The translations under genes and the position numbers were made by a program. From assembly GCA_031266435.1 (NCBI GenBank), contig JAISAZ010000082.1, positions 1 through 64,000 on the forward strand: DNA of 64,000 bases, read 5' to 3'. Below the pieces are notes generated by a model. That model did no database searches, was not told the DNA's origin, and saw only the letters and a list, made by a program, of their open reading frames with translations. Of the stretch, positions 16,730 through 25,357 are shown piece by piece. This DNA comes from Accumulibacter sp. GTDB taxonomy: Bacteria > Pseudomonadota > Gammaproteobacteria > Burkholderiales > Rhodocyclaceae. The number at the start of each line of letters is the position of its first letter. Positions within the stretch are counted from its first letter, which is position 1.

Positions 16730-17395
16730 ATGCGCCAACTCTTACTCGATATTCTCCTCGAAAACCCGCCGCGCCTCGACAATTTCATCACGGGTGAGAA
16801 CGGTGAGGCATTGACGGGGCTGGCCGCGTGGCTCGCGCCGCAAAACCGCGAGGTTTCCCTGTTTCTCTGGGGAGAGTCGGGTTCGGGGAAAACGCATTTG
16901 CTGCGCGCGTGCGGCGCGCTTTACCACGACGCCGCCGTCGACCCCGACATGGGACTCTCCGACGAAGCGTCACGAGCCTCCCTTTTCCATGCCGTCGACA
17001 ACGTCGAAGCGCTCAGCGAAGCCGGACAAATCGCCGTGTTCAACCGCTTCAACGCGCTTCGCGTCTCGGGAGGGCGATTGATCACCGCGTCGTGCCGGAC
17101 GCCGCGCGAACTGAAGTTCCGCGAAGACCTGCGCACGCGCCTGGCTTCCGGGCTCGTTTACCGGCTGACGCCGCTTTCCGACGACGAGAAGCGCGAGGCG
17201 CTCAAAGCGCAGGCACAGGCGCGCGGCATCCCACTTTCCGACGACGCGGTCGATTACCTGCTCTCGCGCGCGCCGCGCGACATGCGCACGCTTTCCTCGT
17301 TTCTGATCGCGCTCGATAAGCGCGCGCTTGAAGACAAGCGCGCGGTCACGCTCCCGCTGCTCCGCGAAATGCTGCGCGCGCAGACCGTCTTTTGA
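16730..17395 (+). CDS. hda: DnaA regulatory inactivator Hda
   Basis: 221 residues from ATG 16730, whose N-terminus MRQLLLDILLENPPRLDNFI is the usual betaproteobacterial start. The AAA+ fold carries Walker A GESGSGKTHLL at 48-58, and RLTPLSDDEKREALKAQAQA plus RAPRDMRTLSSFL in the lid region. Hda works with the DNA clamp to stimulate ATP hydrolysis by DnaA and so restrains re-initiation. The upstream frame to 16649 adds a non-conserved stretch. The next gene starts 2 bases after its stop. Confidence 0.85.
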   Translation: MRQLLLDILLENPPRLDNFITGENGEALTGLAAWLAPQNREVSLFLWGESGSGKTHLLRACGALYHDAAVDPDMGLSDEASRASLFHAVDNVEALSEAGQIAVFNRFNALRVSGGRLITASCRTPRELKFREDLRTRLASGLVYRLTPLSDDEKREALKAQAQARGIPLSDDAVDYLLSRAPRDMRTLSSFLIALDKRALEDKRAVTLPLLREMLRAQTVF

Positions 17396-17397
17396 AC

Positions 17398-18057
17398 ATG
17401 CAACTGACGCTTTTCGACCTCGACAACACGCTGCTTTCCGGCGACAGCGACTACGAATGGACACGCTTTCTCGTCGATAAGGGCATCCTCGACGAGAGTT
17501 TCTTCGAAAAGAGGAGTGCCGTTTTTTTCGAGCAGTACAAGGCGGGAACGCTGAACATCGACGAATTCCTGGAATTCCAGCTTCGACCGCTTTCGGAGTC
17601 TCCGCGCGCCGAACTCCTCGTCTGGCACGCCGAATTCATGGAAACGCGCATCCGCCCGATGATCGGCCCAACGGCGCGCGTGCTCGTCGAACAGCATCGC
17701 GGCGACGTGTGCGCGCTCGTGACGGCGACGAATACCTTCGTCACGGGACCGATCTGCCGCGAACTGAAAATCCCGCACCTGATCGCGACGATCGCAGGAA
17801 TCGAGAACGGCCGCTTCACCGGGAAGGCGCGCGGGACGGCGGCTTTCCGCGAGGGGAAGGTCCTTCGCGTCGAATCGTGGCTCGAATCGCTGGGACTGAC
17901 CTTCGCCGACTTCGAGCGGACCCGCTTCTACAGCGATTCGTTCAACGACCTTCCGCTTCTCTCGGCCGTCAGCGACCCGATCGCCGTCAATCCCGACGCG
18001 ACGCTACGCGCGCACGCGACCACCTCGGGGTGGACGATACTGGACTTTGAAACATGA
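17398..18057 (+). CDS. HAD-IB family phosphatase (SerB-like)
   Basis: 219 residues from ATG 17398. The first motif FDLDNTLLSGDSDYEW starts at residue 6, giving the DxD nucleophile pair. VTATNTFVTGPIC is the second motif and YSDSFNDLPLL the last. This is the HAD-IB hydrolase found between hda and pcnB in betaproteobacteria. It resembles phosphoserine phosphatase but its substrate is unknown. It overlaps pcnB by 4 bases (ATGA). Confidence 0.85.
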   Translation: MQLTLFDLDNTLLSGDSDYEWTRFLVDKGILDESFFEKRSAVFFEQYKAGTLNIDEFLEFQLRPLSESPRAELLVWHAEFMETRIRPMIGPTARVLVEQHRGDVCALVTATNTFVTGPICRELKIPHLIATIAGIENGRFTGKARGTAAFREGKVLRVESWLESLGLTFADFERTRFYSDSFNDLPLLSAVSDPIAVNPDATLRAHATTSGWTILDFET

Positions 18058-19466
18058 TGCGTTCTTTCACGCCGTCGCTGATCAAGCGCGACACCCTCAA
18101 AAAATTCGTCGCGCGCATCTTCGGCCGTTCCGGGAAAACGCGCCGCAACGGCGTCGTCCTCGACGCGAAAAAATACGGAATCCGCCGCGAACTCATCAGC
18201 GCCGGCAGTCTTCGCACCGTGGAGACCCTGCAACAGCGCGGTTACCACGCTTTCATCGTCGGCGGCGCGGTCCGCGACCTCCTGGTCGGCGAACGCCCGA
18301 AGGATTACGACGTGGCGACCGACGCGACGCCCGATGAAGTGCGCCAGTGCTTCCGCCGCTCGCGCATCATCGGACGCCGTTTCCAGATCGTTCACGTCAT
18401 GATGGGTTCCGAGACCGTCGAAGTCACGACCTTCCGCGGACACCAATCGGGCGGCTCGAAAGCGCCGACCGACAGCCACGGGCGTCTCCTGCGCGACAAC
18501 GTTTTCGGCAGCCACAAGGAGGACGCCGCGCGGCGTGACTTCACGATCAACGCGCTCTACTTCGACCCGGTCGCCGAAACGATCGTCGATTTCCACGACG
18601 GCGTCGCCGACCTCAAGGAAAAGCGCCTGCGTACGATCGGCGATCCTGGAACGCGTTACCGCGAAGACCCCGTTCGCATGCTTCGCGGCGTGCGCCTCGC
18701 GGCGAAACTCGGCTTTTCCATCGACCCCGACGCGCGGAAACCGCTCCGCGAACTCGCGCCCTTGATCGGCAACGTCCCTTCCGCGCGCCTGATGGACGAA
18801 GTCCTGAAACTTCTGATGTCGGGGCGCGCCGTCGACTGTCTCGAAAACCTGCGTTCCGAGGGCTTGCACAAGGCGCTGCTGCCGCTCCTCGATTCGTCGC
18901 TCGACGACTTGCACAGCGAGCGATTCATCCGCGCGGCGCTTTTGAATACCGACCAACGCGTGCGCGACAAAAAACCGGTATCGCCTGCCTTTCTGTTCGG
19001 CGCGTTGCTCTGGCACGAAGTCCTCAACGAATGGGAAACGCTGAAAAACGCCGGAGAGGCGCCGTTTCCGTCACTCTTCCAGGCGATGAATTCCGTTCTC
19101 GAACATCAGGCAGGAAAGCTCGCGATCACGCGCCGTGTCGCCGGCGACATTCGGGACATCTGGTCGATCCAGCCGCGCTTCGAACAGCGCAGCGGCAAGC
19201 GTCCCTACGCCTTGCTCGAGCGCTCGCGCTTTCGCGCCGCCTACGATTTTCTGCTGCTTCGCGTCGAATCCGGCGACGTACCCGCCGAAGTCGGGCGCTG
19301 GTGGACGGATTTTCTCGACGCCGACGCGGCGCTGCGCGCCGAAATGCTCTCGTCTCCTCCGATCGCGGAGCGCCCCAGGCGCCGCCGCCGCAGACGGCGC
19401 TCCGCGACGCCTTCCGACCGCCCGGAATCCGCAGAATCCGCAGTATCCGTGGAATCCACGGATTGA
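18054..19466 (+). CDS. pcnB: Poly(A) polymerase I
   Basis: 470 residues, the normal length. It adds 3' poly(A) tails that mark RNA for decay. The nucleotidyltransferase core shows FIVGGAVRDLLVG at about 68-80 and the catalytic Asp pair in KDYDVATDA at 83-91, then EVTTFRG and DAARRDFTINALYFDP. YREDPVRMLRGVRLAAKLGF marks the tRNA-nucleotidyltransferase-like neck. The tail is Arg-rich ([10 protein letters not shown]) and ends PESAESAVSVESTD, encoded by short GAATCCGCA-type repeats. folK starts 9 bases after the stop. Confidence 0.95.
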   Translation: MMRSFTPSLIKRDTLKKFVARIFGRSGKTRRNGVVLDAKKYGIRRELISAGSLRTVETLQQRGYHAFIVGGAVRDLLVGERPKDYDVATDATPDEVRQCFRRSRIIGRRFQIVHVMMGSETVEVTTFRGHQSGGSKAPTDSHGRLLRDNVFGSHKEDAARRDFTINALYFDPVAETIVDFHDGVADLKEKRLRTIGDPGTRYREDPVRMLRGVRLAAKLGFSIDPDARKPLRELAPLIGNVPSARLMDEVLKLLMSGRAVDCLENLRSEGLHKALLPLLDSSLDDLHSERFIRAALLNTDQRVRDKKPVSPAFLFGALLWHEVLNEWETLKNAGEAPFPSLFQAMNSVLEHQAGKLAITRRVAGDIRDIWSIQPRFEQRSGKRPYALLERSRFRAAYDFLLLRVESGDVPAEVGRWWTDFLDADAALRAEMLSSPPIAERPRRRRRRRRSATPSDRPESAESAVSVESTD

Positions 19467-19474
19467 CCCTGCCG

Positions 19475-19957
19475 ATGACGCTCGCGCACGTTGCGCTCGG
19501 CGCCAATCTGGGCGACCCCGTCGCGCAAATCACAAAAGCGCTCGACGCGCTCGCCGGTTTGCGCGAATCGCGCCTCTTGCGCGCCTCATCGCTCTACCGC
19601 ACCGCGCCGGTCGGAATCCGGGGGCAGCCGGATTTCATCAACGCGGTCTCCGCGCTCGAAACGCGGCTCGAACCGCTGGAAATGCTCGAAGAACTCTTTC
19701 TCCTCGAAGCGCGCTTCGGAAGGCGGCGCGATTACCGCCACGCGCCGCGCACGCTCGACCTCGACCTTCTGCTGTACGGCGAGCGCAGCGTCGACACGCC
19801 GAGGCTTCAACTCCCCCACCCGCGCATGCACTTGCGCGCCTTCGTCCTCGCGCCGCTCGTCGAAATCACCCCGGACTGCCGGATTCCCGGTCGCGGCGAC
19901 GCGGCCGCGTGGCGGACGGCGACGCGTTTGCAGCGTGTCGATAGAATCGCGGCGTGA
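19475..19957 (+). CDS. folK: 2-amino-4-hydroxy-6-hydroxymethyldihydropteridine pyrophosphokinase
   Basis: 160 residues. HPPK transfers pyrophosphate from ATP to the pterin precursor in folate synthesis. ALGANLGDP near the start, SSLYRTAPVG, QPDFINAV and the signature RHAPRTLDLDLLLYG are all present, followed by LPHPRMHLRAFVLAPL. ATG 19475 is the first start after the pcnB stop. The pcnB-folK pairing is standard in this lineage. Confidence 0.95.
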   Translation: MTLAHVALGANLGDPVAQITKALDALAGLRESRLLRASSLYRTAPVGIRGQPDFINAVSALETRLEPLEMLEELFLLEARFGRRRDYRHAPRTLDLDLLLYGERSVDTPRLQLPHPRMHLRAFVLAPLVEITPDCRIPGRGDAAAWRTATRLQRVDRIAA

Positions 19958-20002
19958 TGACGTAATGCATAGACTGGGAAATCGCGGTCTTTTTGCGAAT
20001 CC

Positions 20003-22069
20003 ATGACGAAAAAATCCGACCCGCCGCAAAAAACGATTCCGCTTCACGGCCCCTTGCTGCGCGGTGAAAGAAGACCGCGCGTCGCGCTCATCGGGCACTA
20101 CAACGTCGGCAAAACGACCATTTTCAAAAACGCCGCGAGCCCCGCGATGCGCGCGAAGCACCTCGATTCCGCCGGCGATGCGTATCAGGAATGCGTCGTC
20201 GACGTGGGACTCGACCAGATCGCCCTGATCGACCTTTCGCCGATCGCGTCCTTGCAGGCATCGACCCCGCAGGAGCGCGCCGTCCTGCGCTACCTCTTCT
20301 GGGGAGATCGCCCGCCGCCTTGCGCCTCGCGTGAAGGCGACGCCCCCGCGATCGAGGCGAAAGCCCCCGACGTCCTGATCCAGGTCGTCGACGCGACGAC
20401 GCTGCAAAAAGACCTCGAATTGACGCTCGAACTCGCCAGCCTCGGCCGACCGATGCTCATCGCGCTGAACCGCGCGGACGAAGCGCACGCGCGGGGACTC
20501 TTCATCAACGTCAGAGTCCTGAGCGAGCGGCTCGGCATCCCGGTCATCCCGACGGTCGCCTATATGGGCAAGGGACTTTCCGAGCTTTTCGAAGCGGCGA
20601 TCGGGATCGCGCGCGAAAAAACCCGCGTGCTGCCGCAGCCGGCGTCTCCGCATATCGCCGAAACGCTGCGGACACTCGACGCCCTCGTCTCGCGCGTCGA
20701 TGCCGACGGATTTTTCCAGCTTCCGCGCGCCTTCGTGCTTTCCCGCCTTGCCGAAAACGACGCGTATTTCCTGGAGTTGCTCGCCGCGCGCTTTCCCGCG
20801 CTGGCGCCGGACTTTTCCGACGCCTGCTTGCTAGCCGAAAAAAAACTCCCGCGCGCCTTGCCCGAAGAAATCCACGCCGACCGCCACCATCGCGCCGCGA
20901 TGCTTTTCGAGTCGGTCACGTATTTGCGCGGATTCCACGGGATCAAGGCGTCAAAGGACGCGCAATACTGGCTGGATACCTTCTTCCTGCATCCGCGCTG
21001 GGGGCTGATCGGCAGCCTGATCGTCTTCGCCCTCGTCCTGCTGCTCGTCTTCAAGATCAGCGCCTTCCTCGACCTGCATACCTCGGCGCGGCTCACGGGG
21101 TGGATCCAGGAATGGCACCCAAGCTCGACGCTGGGCGTCGTCGGACGCGCGATCGCCGACAGTTTGGCCGGACTCGTCGGAATCGTCGTCCCGTATATGC
21201 TGCCGCTGGCCTTCCTGCTCGTTCTTCTCGAAGAATCCGGCGTCCTGTACCGCATCGCCTTCGTCGTCGACTGCGGATTTCACCACATCGGTCTCCACGG
21301 CGACATCGCCGTCCCTTTCCTGATCGGCTTGGGCTGCAACGTTCCCGCGATTTCAGCGGCGGCGGCGACCGGCTCCAAGCGCGACCGCGTCGTCGCTTCG
21401 ATCCTGGTTTCCTTCGTTCCGTGCTCGGCGCGCTCGGCGATCATCCTCGCCATCGGCGGAAAATACCTGGGCGGAGTCGGCGTTTTCGCCGTCCTCGGCC
21501 TGACGATGCTGACGATCGCGCTGATCGGGAAATTATTGACCCGCCACTACTCCGACGCGACGCCCGGAATGATACAGCCGATCCCGCCGTACTCGATTCC
21601 GGCATGGACGACGCTTTTCAAAAAAACCTGGCAGCGCAGCGAAGACATCATAACGATCGTCGCGCCGCTTCTGGTCGTCGGCAGCGTCGTCCTGGCGCTT
21701 CTGAGCCACTTCGGCGCGGACGCCGCGATCAATGCGGCGCTGACGCCGGTCACCGTCTGGTGCCTGAATCTTCCCCAAAACCTCGGCGTTCCGATCCTCT
21801 TCGGCGTGCTGCGCAAGGAGTTGTCGCTTTTGATGGTCTACCAAGCGCTCGGGACCGACGAAATCTCGTCCTTGCTCGATTCCGTCCAAATCTTCACCTT
21901 CCTCGTGTTTCTGACGCTTTACGTCCCTTGCGTATCGACTTTCGCCGTCATGCACAAAATGCTCGGACGCAAGGAAGCCTGGTTCTCGGCGGCGGTATCC
22001 TTTGCCGCCGCGCTACTCGTCGCCGGCGTCTCGCGCGTCGTGCTCGAACTCGCGCGCGCAGTTTTCTGA
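20003..22069 (+). CDS. feoB: FeoB-like ferrous iron transporter with divergent G domain
   Basis: 688 residues. Residues about 25-230 are a FeoB-type G domain with G1 loop GHYNVGKTT at 31-39. The G3 position reads DLSP instead of the usual DLPG, and the G4 position NRAD. After a helical linker come the Fe-transport Gate segments: GLGCNVPAISAAAATGSKRD and LVSFVPCSARSAIILAIGG keep the conserved Cys of each Gate, and FGVLRKELSLLMVYQALG is the FeoB C-terminal block. No feoA or feoC lies alongside. The altered G motifs suggest weaker or different nucleotide control; Fe(II) as substrate is family inference. The stop codon adjoins repeat A3. Confidence 0.8.
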   Translation: MTKKSDPPQKTIPLHGPLLRGERRPRVALIGHYNVGKTTIFKNAASPAMRAKHLDSAGDAYQECVVDVGLDQIALIDLSPIASLQASTPQERAVLRYLFWGDRPPPCASREGDAPAIEAKAPDVLIQVVDATTLQKDLELTLELASLGRPMLIALNRADEAHARGLFINVRVLSERLGIPVIPTVAYMGKGLSELFEAAIGIAREKTRVLPQPASPHIAETLRTLDALVSRVDADGFFQLPRAFVLSRLAENDAYFLELLAARFPALAPDFSDACLLAEKKLPRALPEEIHADRHHRAAMLFESVTYLRGFHGIKASKDAQYWLDTFFLHPRWGLIGSLIVFALVLLLVFKISAFLDLHTSARLTGWIQEWHPSSTLGVVGRAIADSLAGLVGIVVPYMLPLAFLLVLLEESGVLYRIAFVVDCGFHHIGLHGDIAVPFLIGLGCNVPAISAAAATGSKRDRVVASILVSFVPCSARSAIILAIGGKYLGGVGVFAVLGLTMLTIALIGKLLTRHYSDATPGMIQPIPPYSIPAWTTLFKKTWQRSEDIITIVAPLLVVGSVVLALLSHFGADAAINAALTPVTVWCLNLPQNLGVPILFGVLRKELSLLMVYQALGTDEISSLLDSVQIFTFLVFLTLYVPCVSTFAVMHKMLGRKEAWFSAAVSFAAALLVAGVSRVVLELARAVF

Positions 22070-22236
22070 AGACTGAAGACAGAAGACAGAGGACTGAACG
22101 GCCTGCGGCCTCTGTAGTCAGGGTTCAGTAATCAGAGGGAGGAAGTCCTGCGACATCTGAATACTGAAAACTGATCACGAAGCGAACGCAGTGAGCGCTC
22201 TGTCTTCTATCTTCTGTCCTCTGTCTTCTGAAAAAA
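22066..22236. repeat. Family A inverted repeat (copy A3)
   Basis: The left arm CTGAAGACTGAAGACAGAAG and the right arm CTTCTGTCCTCTGTCTTCTG are near-complementary. The interior contains ACGGCCTGCGGCC, GAGGGAGGAAGTC, GCGACATCTGAATACTGAA and GATCACGAAGCGA, all found again in copy A4. It fills the gap between the convergent feoB and the secreted-protein gene, touching both stop codons. Confidence 0.85.
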
Positions 22237-23613
22237 TCAGCCTTTTTTCCCGCCCACAGAATGCTTGCCGCCGCCCGTTCCCGACGAAGCCGAACCACCC
22301 TGCGCGGACGAAGAAGCGCCGGCGCCTTTTCCGGGCTTCCCGGACGAGCCGCCGTCGGCGTGTTGTCCGTGGGGGCCTTTCCGTCTCCCGTAGTGCGGTC
22401 TGCCGACGGGGGGATGGTCGAACTTGCCGTCGCCCTTCCAGGCAGGAGGATGCCTGTCCGAATCGGACACGGGCAAGGCGCCATAGCCCAGCGAAGTGTC
22501 GGGCACGCTGGAAGAGGAGGTGGTATGCCCCAGCAAATGGTCGGTCGAAGCGCTGCTTCCCTGAGCGGGAGGCGTGCTCGTGCCGGCTTGCGAGCCATGC
22601 GGACCGCCCCATTTCCCATAGTGCGGCTTACCGCCGGGAGTGTGATCGTGCGTACCGTCGCCCTTCCAGGCGGGAGGATGCCTGTCCGAATCGGACACGG
22701 GCAAAGCGCCGTGACCCAAGGCATAGTCGGGTGGGCTGGCAGAAGAAACGGCATGGTCAAAGAGATGGTCGGACGAAGCGGAACCTCCCTGGGTGGGAGG
22801 TGCGCCGTCTCCATGCGGGCCGTGCGGGCCTCCCCACTTCCCGGAAGGCGGTTTGCCGCCGGGGGTGTGGTCGTGCGTGCCGTCGCCTTGCCAGGAGTCT
22901 TTGCCCGGACCATCCGGGCGCGGAGGATGCCTGTCCGAACCGAAATTCACACCCCCCGGCAGGATCGAGCCGGGAACATGGCGACGAGAACTCCGATTCG
23001 GGTTCTGCAAAACCGTCGTGAAACGCATCATGAAACGGATCGGCTCCGCCAATTTCAGAACGGACCCGCTTTTGTCGACGATGCTCGCCTGAAGCGAAGC
23101 GAACTGGTTCATCGGGATCGCTTCGCCCCAAAACTCCGGCGGGATCATGAATTCCGTCGAGGTAAAGCGCTCCCTGACCGGGTCGCCGTTGATGCTGACG
23201 GCGAAAGCGTGCCCCTCTTCGAGGCGAAGCGCCGGGTCGACGGAAACGCGCACGTCGAAGGTGCCCGGATTGATGATGACACTCCCGTTATCCAGAGGCC
23301 AGAGCACGGAAAATTCGCGGTACGCGGGTTCGAGCGCCGCGCCGGGCGGTGGCGGCGTCACCCTCGGCGCCGTACCGCGATCGCGCGCCCTGGGCGTCGC
23401 GCCTCGCGCAGGCGGAGGCGTGGCGGCGCCTTCCTGTTTCGGCGACTGGATGACCGTCAGCGGGCGCAGGTTGATTTCCTTGCTCCCTTCTTGAGGGACG
23501 TTGGAAAACGTCGGGCCGTTCGGGCCCTCGGTCACATAGACGCCCTCTCCCCACGCGGCGGAGCTTAAGGATAAAAACGCCAGAAACGCCAGATTCCGAA
23601 AAAAACCTGTCAT
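22237..23613 (-). CDS. Secreted His/Gly-rich repeat protein, unknown function
   Basis: 458 residues with a Sec signal peptide (NLAFLAFLSLSSAAWG, cleavage near residue 22). Residues about 23-220 form a globular domain beginning GVYVTEGPNGPTFSNVPQEG, with a Pro-rich spacer near 65-90. The C-terminal half holds three copies of a 76-83-residue unit with core DRHPPAWKGDGTHDHTPGGK and then PHYGKWGGPHG, clear at DNA level: the CCTGTCCG marker recurs at 22453, 22681 and 22930. The His/Asp/Gly content would suit metal binding or a flexible cell-surface role, but no family is recognised. It converges with the FeoB-like gene. Confidence 0.65.
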   Translation of the reverse strand: MTGFFRNLAFLAFLSLSSAAWGEGVYVTEGPNGPTFSNVPQEGSKEINLRPLTVIQSPKQEGAATPPPARGATPRARDRGTAPRVTPPPPGAALEPAYREFSVLWPLDNGSVIINPGTFDVRVSVDPALRLEEGHAFAVSINGDPVRERFTSTEFMIPPEFWGEAIPMNQFASLQASIVDKSGSVLKLAEPIRFMMRFTTVLQNPNRSSRRHVPGSILPGGVNFGSDRHPPRPDGPGKDSWQGDGTHDHTPGGKPPSGKWGGPHGPHGDGAPPTQGGSASSDHLFDHAVSSASPPDYALGHGALPVSDSDRHPPAWKGDGTHDHTPGGKPHYGKWGGPHGSQAGTSTPPAQGSSASTDHLLGHTTSSSSVPDTSLGYGALPVSDSDRHPPAWKGDGKFDHPPVGRPHYGRRKGPHGQHADGGSSGKPGKGAGASSSAQGGSASSGTGGGKHSVGGKKG

Positions 23614-23837
23614 TGCAATCTCCTGATTCGACGATTCTCGTCCATCTCCTTATTTTAGCTCGTGTTTTGCACATTTGCGATTAATTCCGCCTGATTCCTG
23701 CTGTCGGAAGTACTGAACAGCCCTGAAACGATGGCCGCGCTTGTCGTCGCAATACCCGCGCCTGTTTTACGCTAGAATGAAGTTCTACGCCGTCGAACAC
23801 GGTGTTTCGGCGGCGGCCGATCGATTGGGGAGGGATT

Positions 23838-25250
23838 ATGCGTATTGGGTTTTTCGGTGCCGCCGGCGAAGTTACGGGCTCGTGTAACTTGGTGGAAACG
23901 GATTCGTGCCGTTTTCTCGTCGATTGCGGGATGTTCCAGGGGGGGCGCGAGGCGTATTCCAAAAACGTCAACGCGCTGAATTTCGACTTCGACGTGCGCG
24001 AAATCGACTTCGTCCTCCTGACGCACGCGCATATCGACCATTCCGGCCTGCTCCCTCGCCTGACCGTCATGGGATTCCGTGGGCCGATCTACGCGACGCT
24101 GGCGACCGTCGACCTCCTGAAAATTCTCCTGCCCGACAGCGCGCACATCCAGGAAAAGGAAAGCGAATGGCAGCTTCGCCACCAGCGACGCGGCAATACG
24201 CCGCAAACCCGCGTCGTGCAACCGCTCTATACGGTACAGCAGGCGGCGACGGCGCTCTCGTATCTGCGTCCCGTGCCTTTCGGTGCGGAGTTCAACGCGT
24301 CCGAAACCGTGCGCGCGCGCTTTCACGAAGCCGGACACATCCTGGGGTCGGCGTGGATCGAGGTCACCGCCGCTGAAAAGGGGCATTCCCGGAAACTCGT
24401 CTTTTCGGGCGACCTCGGCATGTCCGACCGCCCCGTCATCCACGACCCCGAAAAAGTCGTACCCGAAGCGGACCTGCTTCTCGTCGAGTCGACTTACGGC
24501 AACCGTCGGCACCGCCCGATCGACGAAACCGAGGACGAAATCGTCTCGGCCTTCGAGCACGTCCGCGCGACGCAGGGCAACCTCGTCATCCCGTCGTTTG
24601 CCGTGGGGCGCACGCAGGAGATCATTTATATTCTTGCCGACCTCGTCCGCCGCAATCGCATCGACCCGATCAAAATCTACGTCGACTCGCCGATGGCGAC
24701 TTCGGCGACGCGCGTCACGCTCGACCACCAGGAACTCCTCGACGACGAGGCGATCGCGCTCAGGGCGTGGGCGGAACAGCACCCCGACAAGGTCAAGGTC
24801 GAATTCGTCGGCGACGCGAACGCATCGAGGGCGCTCAACGAAGTACGCAGCGGCGCCGTCATCGTCTCGGCGAGCGGCATGTGCGATGCCGGACGGATCA
24901 AGTACCACCTGCGCGAAAACCTCCCGCGCGCCGAGTGCTGTGTTCTGATCACCGGATTCCAGGCGAAAGGAACCATGGGGCGTCGCCTCGTCGACGGTGC
25001 GCCGTTCGTGCGCCTCTTCGGACAGACCGTTCCGGTTCGCGCGCGCATCCATACGGTCGGCGGTCTCTCCGCGCACGCCGACCAGCCGGCGCTGATCGAC
25101 TGGTTGCGCGGGTTCCGTAAACCGCCGAAGCACACCTTCGTCGTCCACGGCGAACCGGGCGCTTCGCAGGCTTTCGTCGCCGCGATCAAGGAGGAACTCG
25201 GTTGGAAAAACCCGCGGCTACCCCAGCAGGGGGAATTCGTCCGCGTGTGA
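23838..25250 (+). CDS. Beta-CASP metallo-beta-lactamase-fold ribonuclease
   Basis: 470 residues from ATG 23838, preceded by GGGGAGGG. The metal-binding motif LTHAHIDHSG is at 61-70, with further ligands in FHEAGHILGSAW and SGDLG. The beta-CASP insertion has VESTYGNRRH, SFAVGRTQEIIY and SASGMCDAGRI, and the C-terminal RNA-specific block reads GGLSAHADQPALIDWL. This is the CPSF73/YSH1-like bacterial group, expected to act as an RNA endo- or exonuclease in the cytoplasm. The frame is open upstream to 23802, but the ribosome site fits 23838. Confidence 0.85.
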   Translation: MRIGFFGAAGEVTGSCNLVETDSCRFLVDCGMFQGGREAYSKNVNALNFDFDVREIDFVLLTHAHIDHSGLLPRLTVMGFRGPIYATLATVDLLKILLPDSAHIQEKESEWQLRHQRRGNTPQTRVVQPLYTVQQAATALSYLRPVPFGAEFNASETVRARFHEAGHILGSAWIEVTAAEKGHSRKLVFSGDLGMSDRPVIHDPEKVVPEADLLLVESTYGNRRHRPIDETEDEIVSAFEHVRATQGNLVIPSFAVGRTQEIIYILADLVRRNRIDPIKIYVDSPMATSATRVTLDHQELLDDEAIALRAWAEQHPDKVKVEFVGDANASRALNEVRSGAVIVSASGMCDAGRIKYHLRENLPRAECCVLITGFQAKGTMGRRLVDGAPFVRLFGQTVPVRARIHTVGGLSAHADQPALIDWLRGFRKPPKHTFVVHGEPGASQAFVAAIKEELGWKNPRLPQQGEFVRV

Positions 25251-25357
25251 TTTCCTCAAAATCTCTCGCGCCCCGGAGGGTGTGATCGCGCAGCGAAGTG
25301 AAGCCGTTCAATGCGAAGACGATTCCCGAAAAGGAATTCTCCAAGGCTTGTCGGCGT

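Noticed and set aside
22427..22940. Regular DNA repeats near 22.4-22.9 kb as a possible CRISPR or integron array
   Set aside because: The repeats are in frame within one secreted-protein gene and encode near-identical peptide units.
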